Source: JAVKSM01 sp039583705 (lineage in GTDB: Bacteria > Actinomycetota > Actinomycetes > Mycobacteriales > Pseudonocardiaceae). Taken from it: a stretch of 8,699 bases of DNA. The notes beneath the pieces are model-generated. The model ran no database searches and was not told the origin of the DNA. It was given only the letters and a program-made list of their open reading frames with translations. Of this stretch, positions 1 to 6,242 are shown piece after piece (within the stretch, counting starts at the first letter, position 1; each line of letters begins with the position of its first letter). The position numbers and the translations under genes are program-made. The DNA lies in assembly GCA_039583705.1 (NCBI GenBank), contig JAVKSM010000123.1:1-8699 (forward strand). Direction: 5' to 3'.

Positions 1-18
1 GCCTCAGCCCGATGAGGC
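1..18. terminator. possible hairpin at window edge
   Basis: A perfect 6-bp stem (GCCTCA at 1-6, TGAGGC at 13-18) with a 6-nt loop lies about 100 nt beyond the stop of the tyrosinase cap gene. It could end that minus-strand operon. The window edge cuts off whatever follows, so no U-tract can be checked. Confidence 0.2.
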
Positions 19-114
19 GCTCGCCGGCATGGCCCCGTTGGCGGCGACGAGCTTGAACCGGGCGGCGGTCGGACGTGGATCTGGCCTCGGTTGGCTGCCG
101 CGGCGTCGGGGTGC

Positions 115-585
115 TTATTCGTACGACACCAGGGAGAGCCGCTGGTACCTGACCGGGTCAGCGTGTAGCTCTTCGGGGACGTAGGCCGGCACGTCGTGGA
201 GGATCGGGACGATCGTGACGGTAACCTCCGTCGCCCCTTCCGCAGTGAGGCGCCGCACGGCTTCGGTCACTGTGACGTGCTTGGTGATGGGGGTGAGGGG
301 GTGAGGCGGTCGCTGGTCGTGCGGGCGGCGGTGCTCGGGCACGTCGCAGTGGCCTTCGTCGCCGTAGCATCCGCCGTGGCCGAAGATGGAGAAGACCCCC
401 ACGAAGCCTTCCTCCGCCGTGGCCGGGGTGGACTCGTCGGCGTTCGGGGCGTTGAAGAAGATCCGTACCTCGACTGATGGACCGCCGTGCTCCAAGCCGA
501 GGAACACCAGGTCAGCCCGGCTGATTCGGTGGGCGGCGGCGGGCAGGGCCAACCGGAGGTCGGACAGGCGGCTCGTCACGTTCAT
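115..585 (-). CDS. stand-alone tyrosinase C-terminal cap-domain-like protein
   Basis: This 156-aa protein is soluble and has no signal peptide. It shows the pattern of the beta-sandwich domain that follows the catalytic core in plant-type polyphenol oxidases and many bacterial tyrosinases. There is a strand like VEVRIFFN (residues 38-45), a stretch FVGVFSIFGHG (61-71), and a closing VTVTIVPI strand (121-128). Between them lies a His/Cys-rich loop with H70, C73, H79, C80, H85, H89 and H95, which could contact copper. In the fused proteins this domain covers the active site and keeps the enzyme latent; here it would do so in trans, or act as a copper helper like the unrelated caddie MelC1 (inference). 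The ATG at 585 lies 3 nt after the tyrosinase stop. A perfect AGGAGG (594-599) lies within the last tyrosinase codons, so the two genes are almost certainly translationally coupled. The family call rests on pattern memory only. Confidence 0.7.
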   Translation of the reverse strand: MNVTSRLSDLRLALPAAAHRISRADLVFLGLEHGGPSVEVRIFFNAPNADESTPATAEEGFVGVFSIFGHGGCYGDEGHCDVPEHRRPHDQRPPHPLTPITKHVTVTEAVRRLTAEGATEVTVTIVPILHDVPAYVPEELHADPVRYQRLSLVSYE

Positions 586-588
586 CCG

Positions 589-1410
589 TCAGACCTCCTG
601 CGCCACGGTGGTCTCACCTGAAGCGTACCCGTATCCGAGCTTGGTGATGTCCAGGACGTCCGCGACGGTGAAGCTGGTCCCCGGCACGACCAGCGGTGTG
701 GTGAGCTGGTCGGGGTCGAAGACGAAGGTGGCGTTCGTGGGCTGGATCTGCCACAGGTACCACACCCGGTCCACCATGCAGTGATGCGACCAGAACAGCG
801 GGTCGTAGGCGGACCATGCCACGATGCCCATCTCCCCGCCGACCCAGGTGTGGAGGTTGTCGTGGTAGCCGGCGAAGTTCTCTGAGAAGCCGGTCGGGTC
901 GCTGTCGAAGAACGGGATCCCGAGGCTCGCGCTGATCTCGTCGCTCGTCGGCAGCAGCGGCGAGTCGGGTGGTTGGGGGGATCGACTCGTCTCGGTCGGC
1001 CAGCTTGGCTGCGGGTTCAGCACCTGGATGGACGCCTTGAGCAGGGGGTTCGGGTTGCCCTCCGGGGTCGTGGCGTCGGTGAACGCCGGCGGGATGCCGT
1101 TGGCGTGGGCGTCCTCGGAGGTCCAGTCCCACCACGGGATCGTGACCCCGGGCACCTGGTCCTGCAGGTGCTGCTCGAAGAGGTACAGGTAGGCCCGGTG
1201 CCAAGCCAACCAGTGCCACTGATGATGAACGCAGAGCTGCTGCGGCACACCGTGGATACCACCGAGGAAGTTGTAGCCGTTGTTGTCGTTGCGTTGCATG
1301 AGCTTGTCCACGGCATCGCGGTACGCGGCGAGCTCCTCCGGGGCGAGGGTGTAGATGCTCTTCCGCAAGGCGACCCCGCCAGCCGCTATTCGATCAACGT
1401 TCGCTTGCAC
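589..1410 (-). CDS. tyrosinase family copper oxidase, catalytic core only
   Basis: This 273-aa type-3 copper protein is expected to oxidise phenols or catechols to quinones with O2. The CuA ligands are H53 (GGIHG), H62 and H71 (in WHRAYLYLFE). The CuB ligands are H183 and H187 (HDNLH, then TWVGG) and H210 (DPLFWSHHCMVD, then W217). Cys60 sits two residues before H62, the same C-x-H arrangement that forms a thioether bond in Neurospora tyrosinase. No signal peptide or Tat motif is visible, so it is probably cytoplasmic or exported only with a partner. A tyrosine motif LGYGY (258-262) like the one closing the core of plant-type enzymes occurs 11 residues before the stop. The C-terminal cap that normally follows is encoded by the next gene. 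The start is GTG at 1410 with AAGGA (1417-1421) at 6 nt spacing. Whether the substrate is a monophenol or only a diphenol cannot be told. Confidence 0.93.
   Translation of the reverse strand: MQANVDRIAAGGVALRKSIYTLAPEELAAYRDAVDKLMQRNDNNGYNFLGGIHGVPQQLCVHHQWHWLAWHRAYLYLFEQHLQDQVPGVTIPWWDWTSEDAHANGIPPAFTDATTPEGNPNPLLKASIQVLNPQPSWPTETSRSPQPPDSPLLPTSDEISASLGIPFFDSDPTGFSENFAGYHDNLHTWVGGEMGIVAWSAYDPLFWSHHCMVDRVWYLWQIQPTNATFVFDPDQLTTPLVVPGTSFTVADVLDITKLGYGYASGETTVAQEV
594..599 (-). promoter_or_regulatory. strong ribosome binding site inside upstream gene
   Basis: AGGAGG on the minus strand, 8 nt before the ATG at 585, overlaps the final codons of the tyrosinase gene. It fixes the start of the cap-domain gene and suggests coupled translation of the two proteins. 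Confidence 0.75.
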
Positions 1411-1743
1411 GCTGCTTCCTTTCCCGCCGGGTCAACCAGCCCGCCGGGTTGGTTGTCGCCGCTTGCTGAAGGTAAGAGAGCGCCCACGGTGACGTCCTGA
1501 TACGTTCGCCAGCGAAACGGTCGTGGTCGGTCAGCCCGCCGGCGCGCCGGTGTCGCCGGGGTGTTGCCGCCGCTGGCACCGGCCCGACGGGACGCTCGCC
1601 GAGCGTGCGGACTCCTCACCCCCGGGACGTATCTGCCGGCCACCCCTCGCCCTCTGGTAGCAGGCCCGTCTCCCCGGTGCAGCCGGGAAGCACCGCCTAC
1701 GCGGCGACGGGCTCCGTGCAGACCATGACAGGGGAGTGAAGAC
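1411..1743. promoter_or_regulatory. divergent intergenic region, tyrosinase versus hypothetical protein
   Basis: These 333 nt separate two divergently transcribed genes and must hold both promoters. No convincing -35/-10 pair can be named. An inverted repeat TTCGC-CA-GCGAA (1505-1516) is a possible operator. A weak hairpin CAACC (1433-1437) / GGTTG (1447-1451) lies in the tyrosinase mRNA leader. Minus-strand reading frames here look like chance GC-rich frames. Confidence 0.5.
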
Positions 1744-2187
1744 ATGACCACCGAGGACACGGCTGTTATCCGCCCGACGGGCGAGGATCTGGGCGCCAAC
1801 GAGTTCACCTTCAGCGGTGACCGGACCTCCATCACCTTCTTCCCGTCGACTCCCGGGCCGATCGTCGTCGGCCACGAGGGAGGAGAGCTGCGCTATGCGG
1901 GGCCGGAAGGAACCTTCACCTTCTTCGGTCAGCAGATCACCCGGCTGGACAGCCCCCTGGGTACCCTGATCACCGTCATCCTCAAGCCCAACAACGACAC
2001 CGGGGGGATCGACATCACCGTCCTGGTGCCCCGGGCTTTCGGCGTCACGGCCGACTCCCCGGTCACGTTCACCACCGTCGCGATCAAGACGACGAGCCGT
2101 GGCTTCGTGGCTTCCCCGGGCGTCGAGCTGACCTACGATGTGCTGCCCCTGCTCGGGCAGGCCAAGGACGTCATCCTCCCCTTGTAG
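1744..2187 (+). CDS. conserved-looking beta-rich hypothetical protein
   Basis: I do not recognise this 147-aa protein with certainty. It begins ATG, with GGGGAG (1731-1736) 7 nt upstream. Alternating hydrophobic and polar residues separated by Gly, Pro and Asp turns predict an almost all-beta fold. Examples are the runs TSITFFPSTPGPIVVG, GELRYAGPEG, TFTFFGQQI and GTLITVILKP. Acidic residues are common, there are no cysteines, and there is no signal peptide or membrane segment, so it is probably a small soluble cytoplasmic protein. It is divergent from the tyrosinase unit and convergent with the glycosyltransferase-like gene. The shared promoter region suggests co-regulation with the tyrosinase, but a functional link is only inference. 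It might be a binding or accessory domain of the oxidase. Confidence 0.8.
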   Translation: MTTEDTAVIRPTGEDLGANEFTFSGDRTSITFFPSTPGPIVVGHEGGELRYAGPEGTFTFFGQQITRLDSPLGTLITVILKPNNDTGGIDITVLVPRAFGVTADSPVTFTTVAIKTTSRGFVASPGVELTYDVLPLLGQAKDVILPL

Positions 2188-2193
2188 CGGGTA

Positions 2194-2209
2194 GCCCCCG
2201 CCGAGGGGC
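2194..2209 (+). terminator. small GC hairpin after hypothetical gene
   Basis: GCCCC (2194-2198) and GGGGC (2205-2209) form a 5-bp stem with a 6-nt loop, starting 7 nt after the stop codon at 2187. No T-run follows. It may be an actinobacterial-type terminator or 3' end stabiliser. Confidence 0.3.
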
Positions 2210-2232
2210 CGGCGTCCGATCGCGGAGGTCGA

Positions 2233-2277
2233 GCCGGGGCCGCCGTTCCGGGACTGCTCCCGGTTGGTTCCCCCGGC
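2233..2277. terminator. nested hairpin between convergent genes
   Basis: An outer stem GCCGGGG (2233-2239) / CCCCGGC (2271-2277) encloses an inner stem CCGGGA (2248-2253) / TCCCGG (2258-2263) with a CTGC loop. It lies midway between the 3' ends of the plus-strand hypothetical gene (2187) and the minus-strand membrane protein (2354). This fits a bidirectional terminator without a U-tract, as is common in high-GC genomes. Confidence 0.5.
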
Positions 2278-2353
2278 CGCCCTCACTCCGTCCTGAAGCG
2301 AAGCAGGAGGTGTCATGTCCGCAGGAGCCGGGGTCGATATCCGGTAGCCCGCC

Positions 2354-4159
2354 TCAGGACAGCGTCACGACCCAGACCTGCACGGTGAGCGATCCCGCCG
2401 TCACAGGCACCGTGCGGTTCACCGAGTACGCCACCCCGTTCTCCGCGAACAGGCCGAGGAAGCTGGTCGCCTCCCGGGCGCTGGTGACCAGGAGCACCAG
2501 TGGTTCCGGCCGCATGGCCACCGCGTCCCGGACGTCGGTTGACACCCCGGCGCGGCGAGGCATGCCGCCAGGGAGGTACCGCCACTGGTAGGTCCCCGCC
2601 ATCATGTTCGAGGCGGTCAGCGGCACGGTGTCGGACGACCAGAAGCAGGGCCGCTGCCCCGGCGCGGTCGCGGGCCCGACGATGGCGGGCAGTCGGGACG
2701 CCGCGCGGTAGGCGTCGAGCTCCTCGCGGTCCGAGGAGTGACCGAGCACCTGCCCGTACTGACCCGCCGGGAGGCTCGAGACGCGTCCCCCGGGCACGGC
2801 GTGCTTCGAGGTCGGGACGATGGTGAGTGCGGTGAGTCCGGCCACGAGGATCGCGGCGACGACCACGCCGAGCCGGACCCGCGAGATCGCGAGACCGGTC
2901 AGGAAGACGGCGACGAGCAGCGCGGCCGCCAGCAGCACATAGCGGAACCGGCTCCAGTCGACTGGCAGGCTGACGCAGCTTGCGACGAGACCGACGGCGA
3001 CCACGAGACCCACGACGACCCAGGTGGCGGCCGTCGGCGGCCGGTCCTCCCGCGCGGAGGTGAGCAGCCGCAGGACCGCGAAGGTCAGGGTGATCAGTAC
3101 CGAGGGCCAGAGCGGGGAGGAGAACAGGTGGTACTCCAGGATCCAGACGGTGCCGCCGAACTGGAGGACGGACGCGGCGGCGACCGACACCGTCAGCCAG
3201 GTGCCGGCGGCCAACTCGGCCGGGGACACCGGACGCTGGCGCCGGATCACCAGCGAGGCGAGCCACAGAGCGCAGACGACGAACGGCACCGCGAGGTACG
3301 GAACGGTGAGCACCCAGTGCCAGTCGCTCGAATGCCAGATCCGGACCTGGTCCGGCCGCTGGAGCCGGCGGTAGTTGTCCAGCGTCGCTCGCCACAGGTT
3401 CCCATAGCCGAACCAGAGCTCAGCCACACCGGCCAGAACCGCCGTGGTCACGACGGCGGAGGCCCCGAGGCCCAGGACGACCCGCGCCGACGACGTGATC
3501 GTTCGGCGGCGGACGGTGGCCACGAGGTAGCCGGCCACCACCGCGCCGACTGCCGGAGCCGAGACGATCTGGCTGTGCAGGCACAGCGTCAGGAGGATGC
3601 CAGCGACCGTCACGGCGGCGAGCCGGGTCCAGCGGTGGCGCGTGGGAACCAGGAGGAGCGCAAACGCGCCGCTCAGGTAGGCGAAGATGACCGAGTCCGG
3701 GTAGTCGCTGCCCAGGGTGGCGAACAGGACGGGGCTCGTCAGCACAACGCAGACACCGACCCACGCGGCCGCCCGCGACACCGTCCGGCGCAGGAGCACG
3801 AACAGCGGAACGACCGCGAGCAGCGTCAGGACGTATCTGAGGACGTAGAAACCCGGGACGGCGCCGAACGCCAGGTAGGACAACCGGGCTGGCAGGATGA
3901 GGCCGAGCCGGACCCAAAAGTAGTTCCCTGGTCCGAATCGGGTCATCAGGTCCGGCCCGTTCTGGGCGTATCCGGTGTAGATCGCCGGGTCCACCATGTC
4001 GAACAGGGCCATGGGTCTGACCCGCAGCGCGAAGAACGCCACGGCCGGGGCAGCGAGGAGCGCGGCCCCCTCCCCGGCGACCGGGAGCCACAGCCGTCGC
4101 GGATGCGGCGTCGTCGCGACGGGCCGGACCCCGGTGCCCAGCTCGACGGCCGACGTCAC
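2354..4159 (-). CDS. GT-C-type membrane glycosyltransferase-like protein
   Basis: This 601-aa protein consists mostly of hydrophobic helices, about 10-12 membrane segments between residues 30 and 450, followed by a soluble C-terminal part (about 455-601). After the first membrane helix comes an acidic loop with D54 and D57 (FDMVDPAIYTGYA). A second loop has GSDYPD (150-155) between helices. This layout matches GT-C transferases (the PMT/GT39/ArnT superfamily), in which an Asp in the first external loop is catalytic and a polyprenyl-phosphate sugar is the donor. Donor and acceptor cannot be named. A likely role is decorating a lipid, wall polymer or protein on the outer face of the membrane. 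The start is GTG at 4159 with a weak GAGGGTG upstream. Only 53 nt separate it from the kinase gene upstream, so they probably share a transcript. It could also be a non-catalytic membrane protein of the same fold. Confidence 0.75.
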   Translation of the reverse strand: MTSAVELGTGVRPVATTPHPRRLWLPVAGEGAALLAAPAVAFFALRVRPMALFDMVDPAIYTGYAQNGPDLMTRFGPGNYFWVRLGLILPARLSYLAFGAVPGFYVLRYVLTLLAVVPLFVLLRRTVSRAAAWVGVCVVLTSPVLFATLGSDYPDSVIFAYLSGAFALLLVPTRHRWTRLAAVTVAGILLTLCLHSQIVSAPAVGAVVAGYLVATVRRRTITSSARVVLGLGASAVVTTAVLAGVAELWFGYGNLWRATLDNYRRLQRPDQVRIWHSSDWHWVLTVPYLAVPFVVCALWLASLVIRRQRPVSPAELAAGTWLTVSVAAASVLQFGGTVWILEYHLFSSPLWPSVLITLTFAVLRLLTSAREDRPPTAATWVVVGLVVAVGLVASCVSLPVDWSRFRYVLLAAALLVAVFLTGLAISRVRLGVVVAAILVAGLTALTIVPTSKHAVPGGRVSSLPAGQYGQVLGHSSDREELDAYRAASRLPAIVGPATAPGQRPCFWSSDTVPLTASNMMAGTYQWRYLPGGMPRRAGVSTDVRDAVAMRPEPLVLLVTSAREATSFLGLFAENGVAYSVNRTVPVTAGSLTVQVWVVTLS

Positions 4160-4212
4160 GACACCCTCACGGACGGACCGCCGTTCTGCTCACGTGCGGG
4201 GCGAGCCGGTCA

Positions 4213-5214
4213 CTATGAGGGCTGATCGTCCCCCCCGCCGGTCTCGGCTGCGGTGCCGCTCTGGTCGGCGCGAGCGCCGACGCCACCGAGGGCGACGGCC
4301 GCCTTGGCCATGACCAGGTGATAGAGAAGCAAGAGCTGCACGAGTGCCAGCGACTCTGAGCGGTGCAGGTCGGTGCCGGCTGTGAACTCACCCAGCCGCT
4401 CGGAACGCAGGTGGCTGGCGAAGTGCATCCGCTCCCAGATCGCCTGCTCGATCTCAGCGGCCCGCTCCTGCGGAACGTCGCCGGGGATGCTCAGCACCTG
4501 GGTGCCTCCGACATCCTCCGTCGTGATCCCGACATCGGCGCCCGGCAGCGAGGAGAAGTCGGGGTGAACCAGGCCCGCGCGCAGCTTCAGCCGCGCCGGG
4601 AGGTGTTCGATGTTGCCCGCTTCGTCCGGCTCGAACGTGACGACGATGTCGGCGTGGGACTGCTGCGGCCTGATGAACATCTCTGAATCGGACTCGCGCC
4701 GGTCGAGCTCGGCGAGCACCTGGTCGGTGGTGTACCCCCGGCGGGAGCAGTCGCGCTGGACCTTCCACCGGCGACGCAGGTCTTCGGGCGGAGCGAGGTA
4801 GACCCGCACGTCGTAGCAGTCTCGCAACTGGGGCGTGTGGTAGCCGAGCAGGCCCTCGATGACCGCGAACCGATGCGGTGCCACGTACTCGGGCGGTCCG
4901 AACGTCCCGTCGGCGTGTCGGTAGACCGGCTTGAGGATCGGTTCTGCTGCCCGGACGAGCGCGAGGTGCTGAGCCATGATGTCGATGTAGTTGCAGTCCG
5001 GGTGAAGCGGGGTGATACCGAGCTCGGCGCGCCGCCGGCGGTCGAATTTGTGGTAGTCGTCGGTGCCGATGTGGGCGACCGCTCCTCCGCCGAGGGCGCG
5101 GACGAGCCCTCGGGTCAGGGTGGTCTTGCCGGTAGCCGAGTCGCCGACGACGCCCAGGATGACCGGTCGCGCGGCGGTCGACTGGGTGCCCGGCTCGGCC
5201 GGATGGGTACTCAT
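4213..5214 (-). CDS. prk: phosphoribulokinase family P-loop kinase
   Basis: This 333-aa protein would phosphorylate a pentose phosphate (ribulose 5-phosphate to ribulose 1,5-bisphosphate in true PRK) with ATP in the cytoplasm. The visible signatures follow class II PRK order: Walker A GDSATGKTT (24-32), DDYHKFDR (52-59), YRH followed by GPPE (98-109), VIEGL (118-122), and WKVQRD (150-155). A C-terminal helix (LALVQLLLLYHL) resembles the LTQLLI-YHL end that I recall from bacterial homologues. No RuBisCO or other Calvin-cycle gene is in the window, so a carbon-fixation role is not shown. Uridine-kinase-type activity is a less likely alternative. The ATG at 5214 is chosen because homology begins just after it and it overlaps (ATGA) the stop of a short upstream ORF. 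An in-frame ATG at 5310 would add 32 residues of Arg/Pro-rich sequence without family character. The glycosyltransferase-like gene follows after 53 nt. Confidence 0.87.
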   Translation of the reverse strand: MSTHPAEPGTQSTAARPVILGVVGDSATGKTTLTRGLVRALGGGAVAHIGTDDYHKFDRRRRAELGITPLHPDCNYIDIMAQHLALVRAAEPILKPVYRHADGTFGPPEYVAPHRFAVIEGLLGYHTPQLRDCYDVRVYLAPPEDLRRRWKVQRDCSRRGYTTDQVLAELDRRESDSEMFIRPQQSHADIVVTFEPDEAGNIEHLPARLKLRAGLVHPDFSSLPGADVGITTEDVGGTQVLSIPGDVPQERAAEIEQAIWERMHFASHLRSERLGEFTAGTDLHRSESLALVQLLLLYHLVMAKAAVALGGVGARADQSGTAAETGGGDDQPS

Positions 5215-5321
5215 GACCCTGCCCGTCGGAAGTTCTTGCCGGCGGCGACGTTTCGGTGACGCCACCCGGGCAGGTCCCGGCCCTCCTGCCGGGCGACGGG
5301 GAACACACATCGGACGTCCAC
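5211..5321 (-). CDS. possible 36-aa leader ORF before the kinase
   Basis: A GTG at 5321 lies 9 nt after a very strong GGGAGGAGG (5331-5339). It opens a 36-codon frame that ends in TGA at 5211-5213, and this stop overlaps the kinase ATG as ATGA. The kinase itself has only a weak ribosome site (GCAGGG), so translation may reach it by termination-reinitiation from this ORF. The peptide is basic (eight Arg), contains single Cys and Trp residues, and matches nothing I know. No codon-usage test was possible. The alternative is that the strong site serves the longer kinase frame starting at ATG 5310, but its spacing of about 20 nt is too long. Confidence 0.4.
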   Translation of the reverse strand: MDVRCVFPVARQEGRDLPGWRHRNVAAGKNFRRAGS

Positions 5322-5330
5322 GGCTGCTCG

Positions 5331-5339
5331 CCTCCTCCC
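5331..5339 (-). promoter_or_regulatory. strong ribosome binding site, GGGAGGAGG
   Basis: This is a near-perfect anti-16S match on the minus strand. Its spacing suits the GTG at 5321 (9 nt), not the in-frame kinase ATG at 5310 or the kinase ATG at 5214. It is the main reason for proposing the leader ORF. Confidence 0.6.
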
Positions 5340-5392
5340 GAGGTTGTTGTCGGTCCTCCTACCCAGTGTCCCTGACGCGAGGTATCCCCGTC

Positions 5393-5431
5393 GTCCCCGG
5401 TGTTCGTCTCCGGTGTTCGTCTCCGGTGTTC
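5393..5431. repeat. three tandem 13-bp repeats upstream of the kinase
   Basis: The plus strand shows GTCCCCGGTGTTC (5393-5405), GTCTCCGGTGTTC (5406-5418) and GTCTCCGGTGTTC (5419-5431), then a degenerate start of a fourth copy. The minus-strand unit is GAACACCGGAGAC. The array lies in the 132-nt gap between the LuxR-type gene and the leader/kinase unit, about 55-95 nt upstream of the strong ribosome site. That is where a promoter or activator site would be expected. It could be an operator array or simple slippage-derived repetition. Confidence 0.75.
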
Positions 5432-5453
5432 GTTGTCGGCGGCGGAATGGGGG

Positions 5454-6059
5454 TCAGGACAGCAGGCCGCGGCGGAAGCCGTGGGCGACGGCTTGGGCCC
5501 GGTTGTGCGCGCCGAGCTTGCGGAACAGCCGCGTGGTGTGGGTGTTGACGGTGTGCTCGGACAGGTAGAGCTCACGGCCGATCTGGCGGTTGGATTTGCC
5601 CTGGCTCATGCCGCACAGCAGGTGCAGCTCGAGTTGGCTGAGCGCGGCGGCCGGTTCGCTCGAGTCGGCGGCCGGCGGCGGTGTCGGCACCGCCGTGCTG
5701 GCCGGGGTCTGCGCGAGCGCGGCGATCAGTTCCGGATCCGAGGCGTCCCAGCGCAGGTAGCCCCGCGCGCCACCGCCGATCGCCGCGGTGACGCTGCCGG
5801 CATCCGCTGCCGCCCCGAACACGATGACGTTGGCCTGTGGGTGCGCGGCGAGCAACCGGTCGACGGCCGCTACCCCGTTCGGCACCGCGCGCCGGGTGCC
5901 GACCAGGACGACGTCGACCGGGTGGCGGGTGAACCGGGTCAGCAGCTCCTCGCCGTCGGACACGTAGTCGACCCGGTCCATCCCAGGGGCCGTCGACATC
6001 ACGCGGGTCAGGGCCACGCGGACGATCGGCCGCTCGTCACAGACCAGCACCGTCGTCAC
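5454..6059 (-). CDS. NarL/LuxR-type regulator with degenerate receiver
   Basis: This is a 201-aa DNA-binding regulator. Residues 1-118 have the length and hydrophobic pattern of a CheY-like receiver (VTTVLVCDERP at the start, GYLRWDA near residue 100). A Pro/Ala linker (118-140) joins this to a GerE/LuxR helix-turn-helix (143-201: SNRQIGRELYLSEHTVNTH, then RLFRKLG). The acidic pair is D8-E9. The phospho-acceptor position in VDVVLVGTRR is Gly54 instead of Asp, the conserved Thr/Ser is Gly82, and the conserved Lys is Trp104. Classical phosphorylation is therefore not expected; ligand binding or protein contact may control it instead. No histidine kinase gene is adjacent. The frame is open further upstream, but that part encodes an unrelated remnant, so GTG at 6059 is chosen, with AAGG 11 nt before it. 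GTG at about 6077 is an alternative. It is on the same strand as the kinase operon and directly upstream of it. Confidence 0.85.
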   Translation of the reverse strand: MTTVLVCDERPIVRVALTRVMSTAPGMDRVDYVSDGEELLTRFTRHPVDVVLVGTRRAVPNGVAAVDRLLAAHPQANVIVFGAAADAGSVTAAIGGGARGYLRWDASDPELIAALAQTPASTAVPTPPPAADSSEPAAALSQLELHLLCGMSQGKSNRQIGRELYLSEHTVNTHTTRLFRKLGAHNRAQAVAHGFRRGLLS

Positions 6060-6242
6060 GGCAACCCACGCCTTCACCCAGCCGGCCACCGGCGGGGTGG
6101 CCAGCGGGTGCCGCTGGCCACCAGCCCGGTCCTTCCGGCTCCTGCTCACCGCCTGCGGGGGCCAGCACCCGCACGAGTGGTTCGCGCCAGGGCGGCAGAT
6201 GGTTCGACGAAGCCGGGGGCAGTGGCGCCCTGGCTGGTCTGC

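Noticed and set aside
1..114. Minus-strand RFKLVAANG, reminiscent of UPF0339/DUF1508 proteins
   Set aside because: Only nine residues fit, the frame stops at once, no start or ribosome site is present, and the window ends there.
1448..1476. SigB-like promoter GTTG-N19-GGTAAG on the plus strand
   Set aside because: It deviates from the GGGTAT box, the spacing is poor, and it lies about 270 nt before the gene.
1386..1835. Minus-strand open frame across the divergent promoter region
   Set aside because: It overlaps the starts of both flanking genes, lacks a ribosome site and is Arg/Pro/Ala noise.
2738..4225. A 495-codon plus-strand open frame opposite the membrane protein gene
   Set aside because: It is rich in Arg, Gly, Asp and Glu with no domain pattern, as expected for the antisense shadow of a high-GC gene. 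The minus-strand frame has membrane helices and family-like motifs.
5215..5310. Extended N-terminus of the phosphoribulokinase-family gene from ATG 5310
   Set aside because: The extra residues are Arg/Pro-rich without family similarity. The strong ribosome site is about 20 nt from that ATG and better placed for a different frame.
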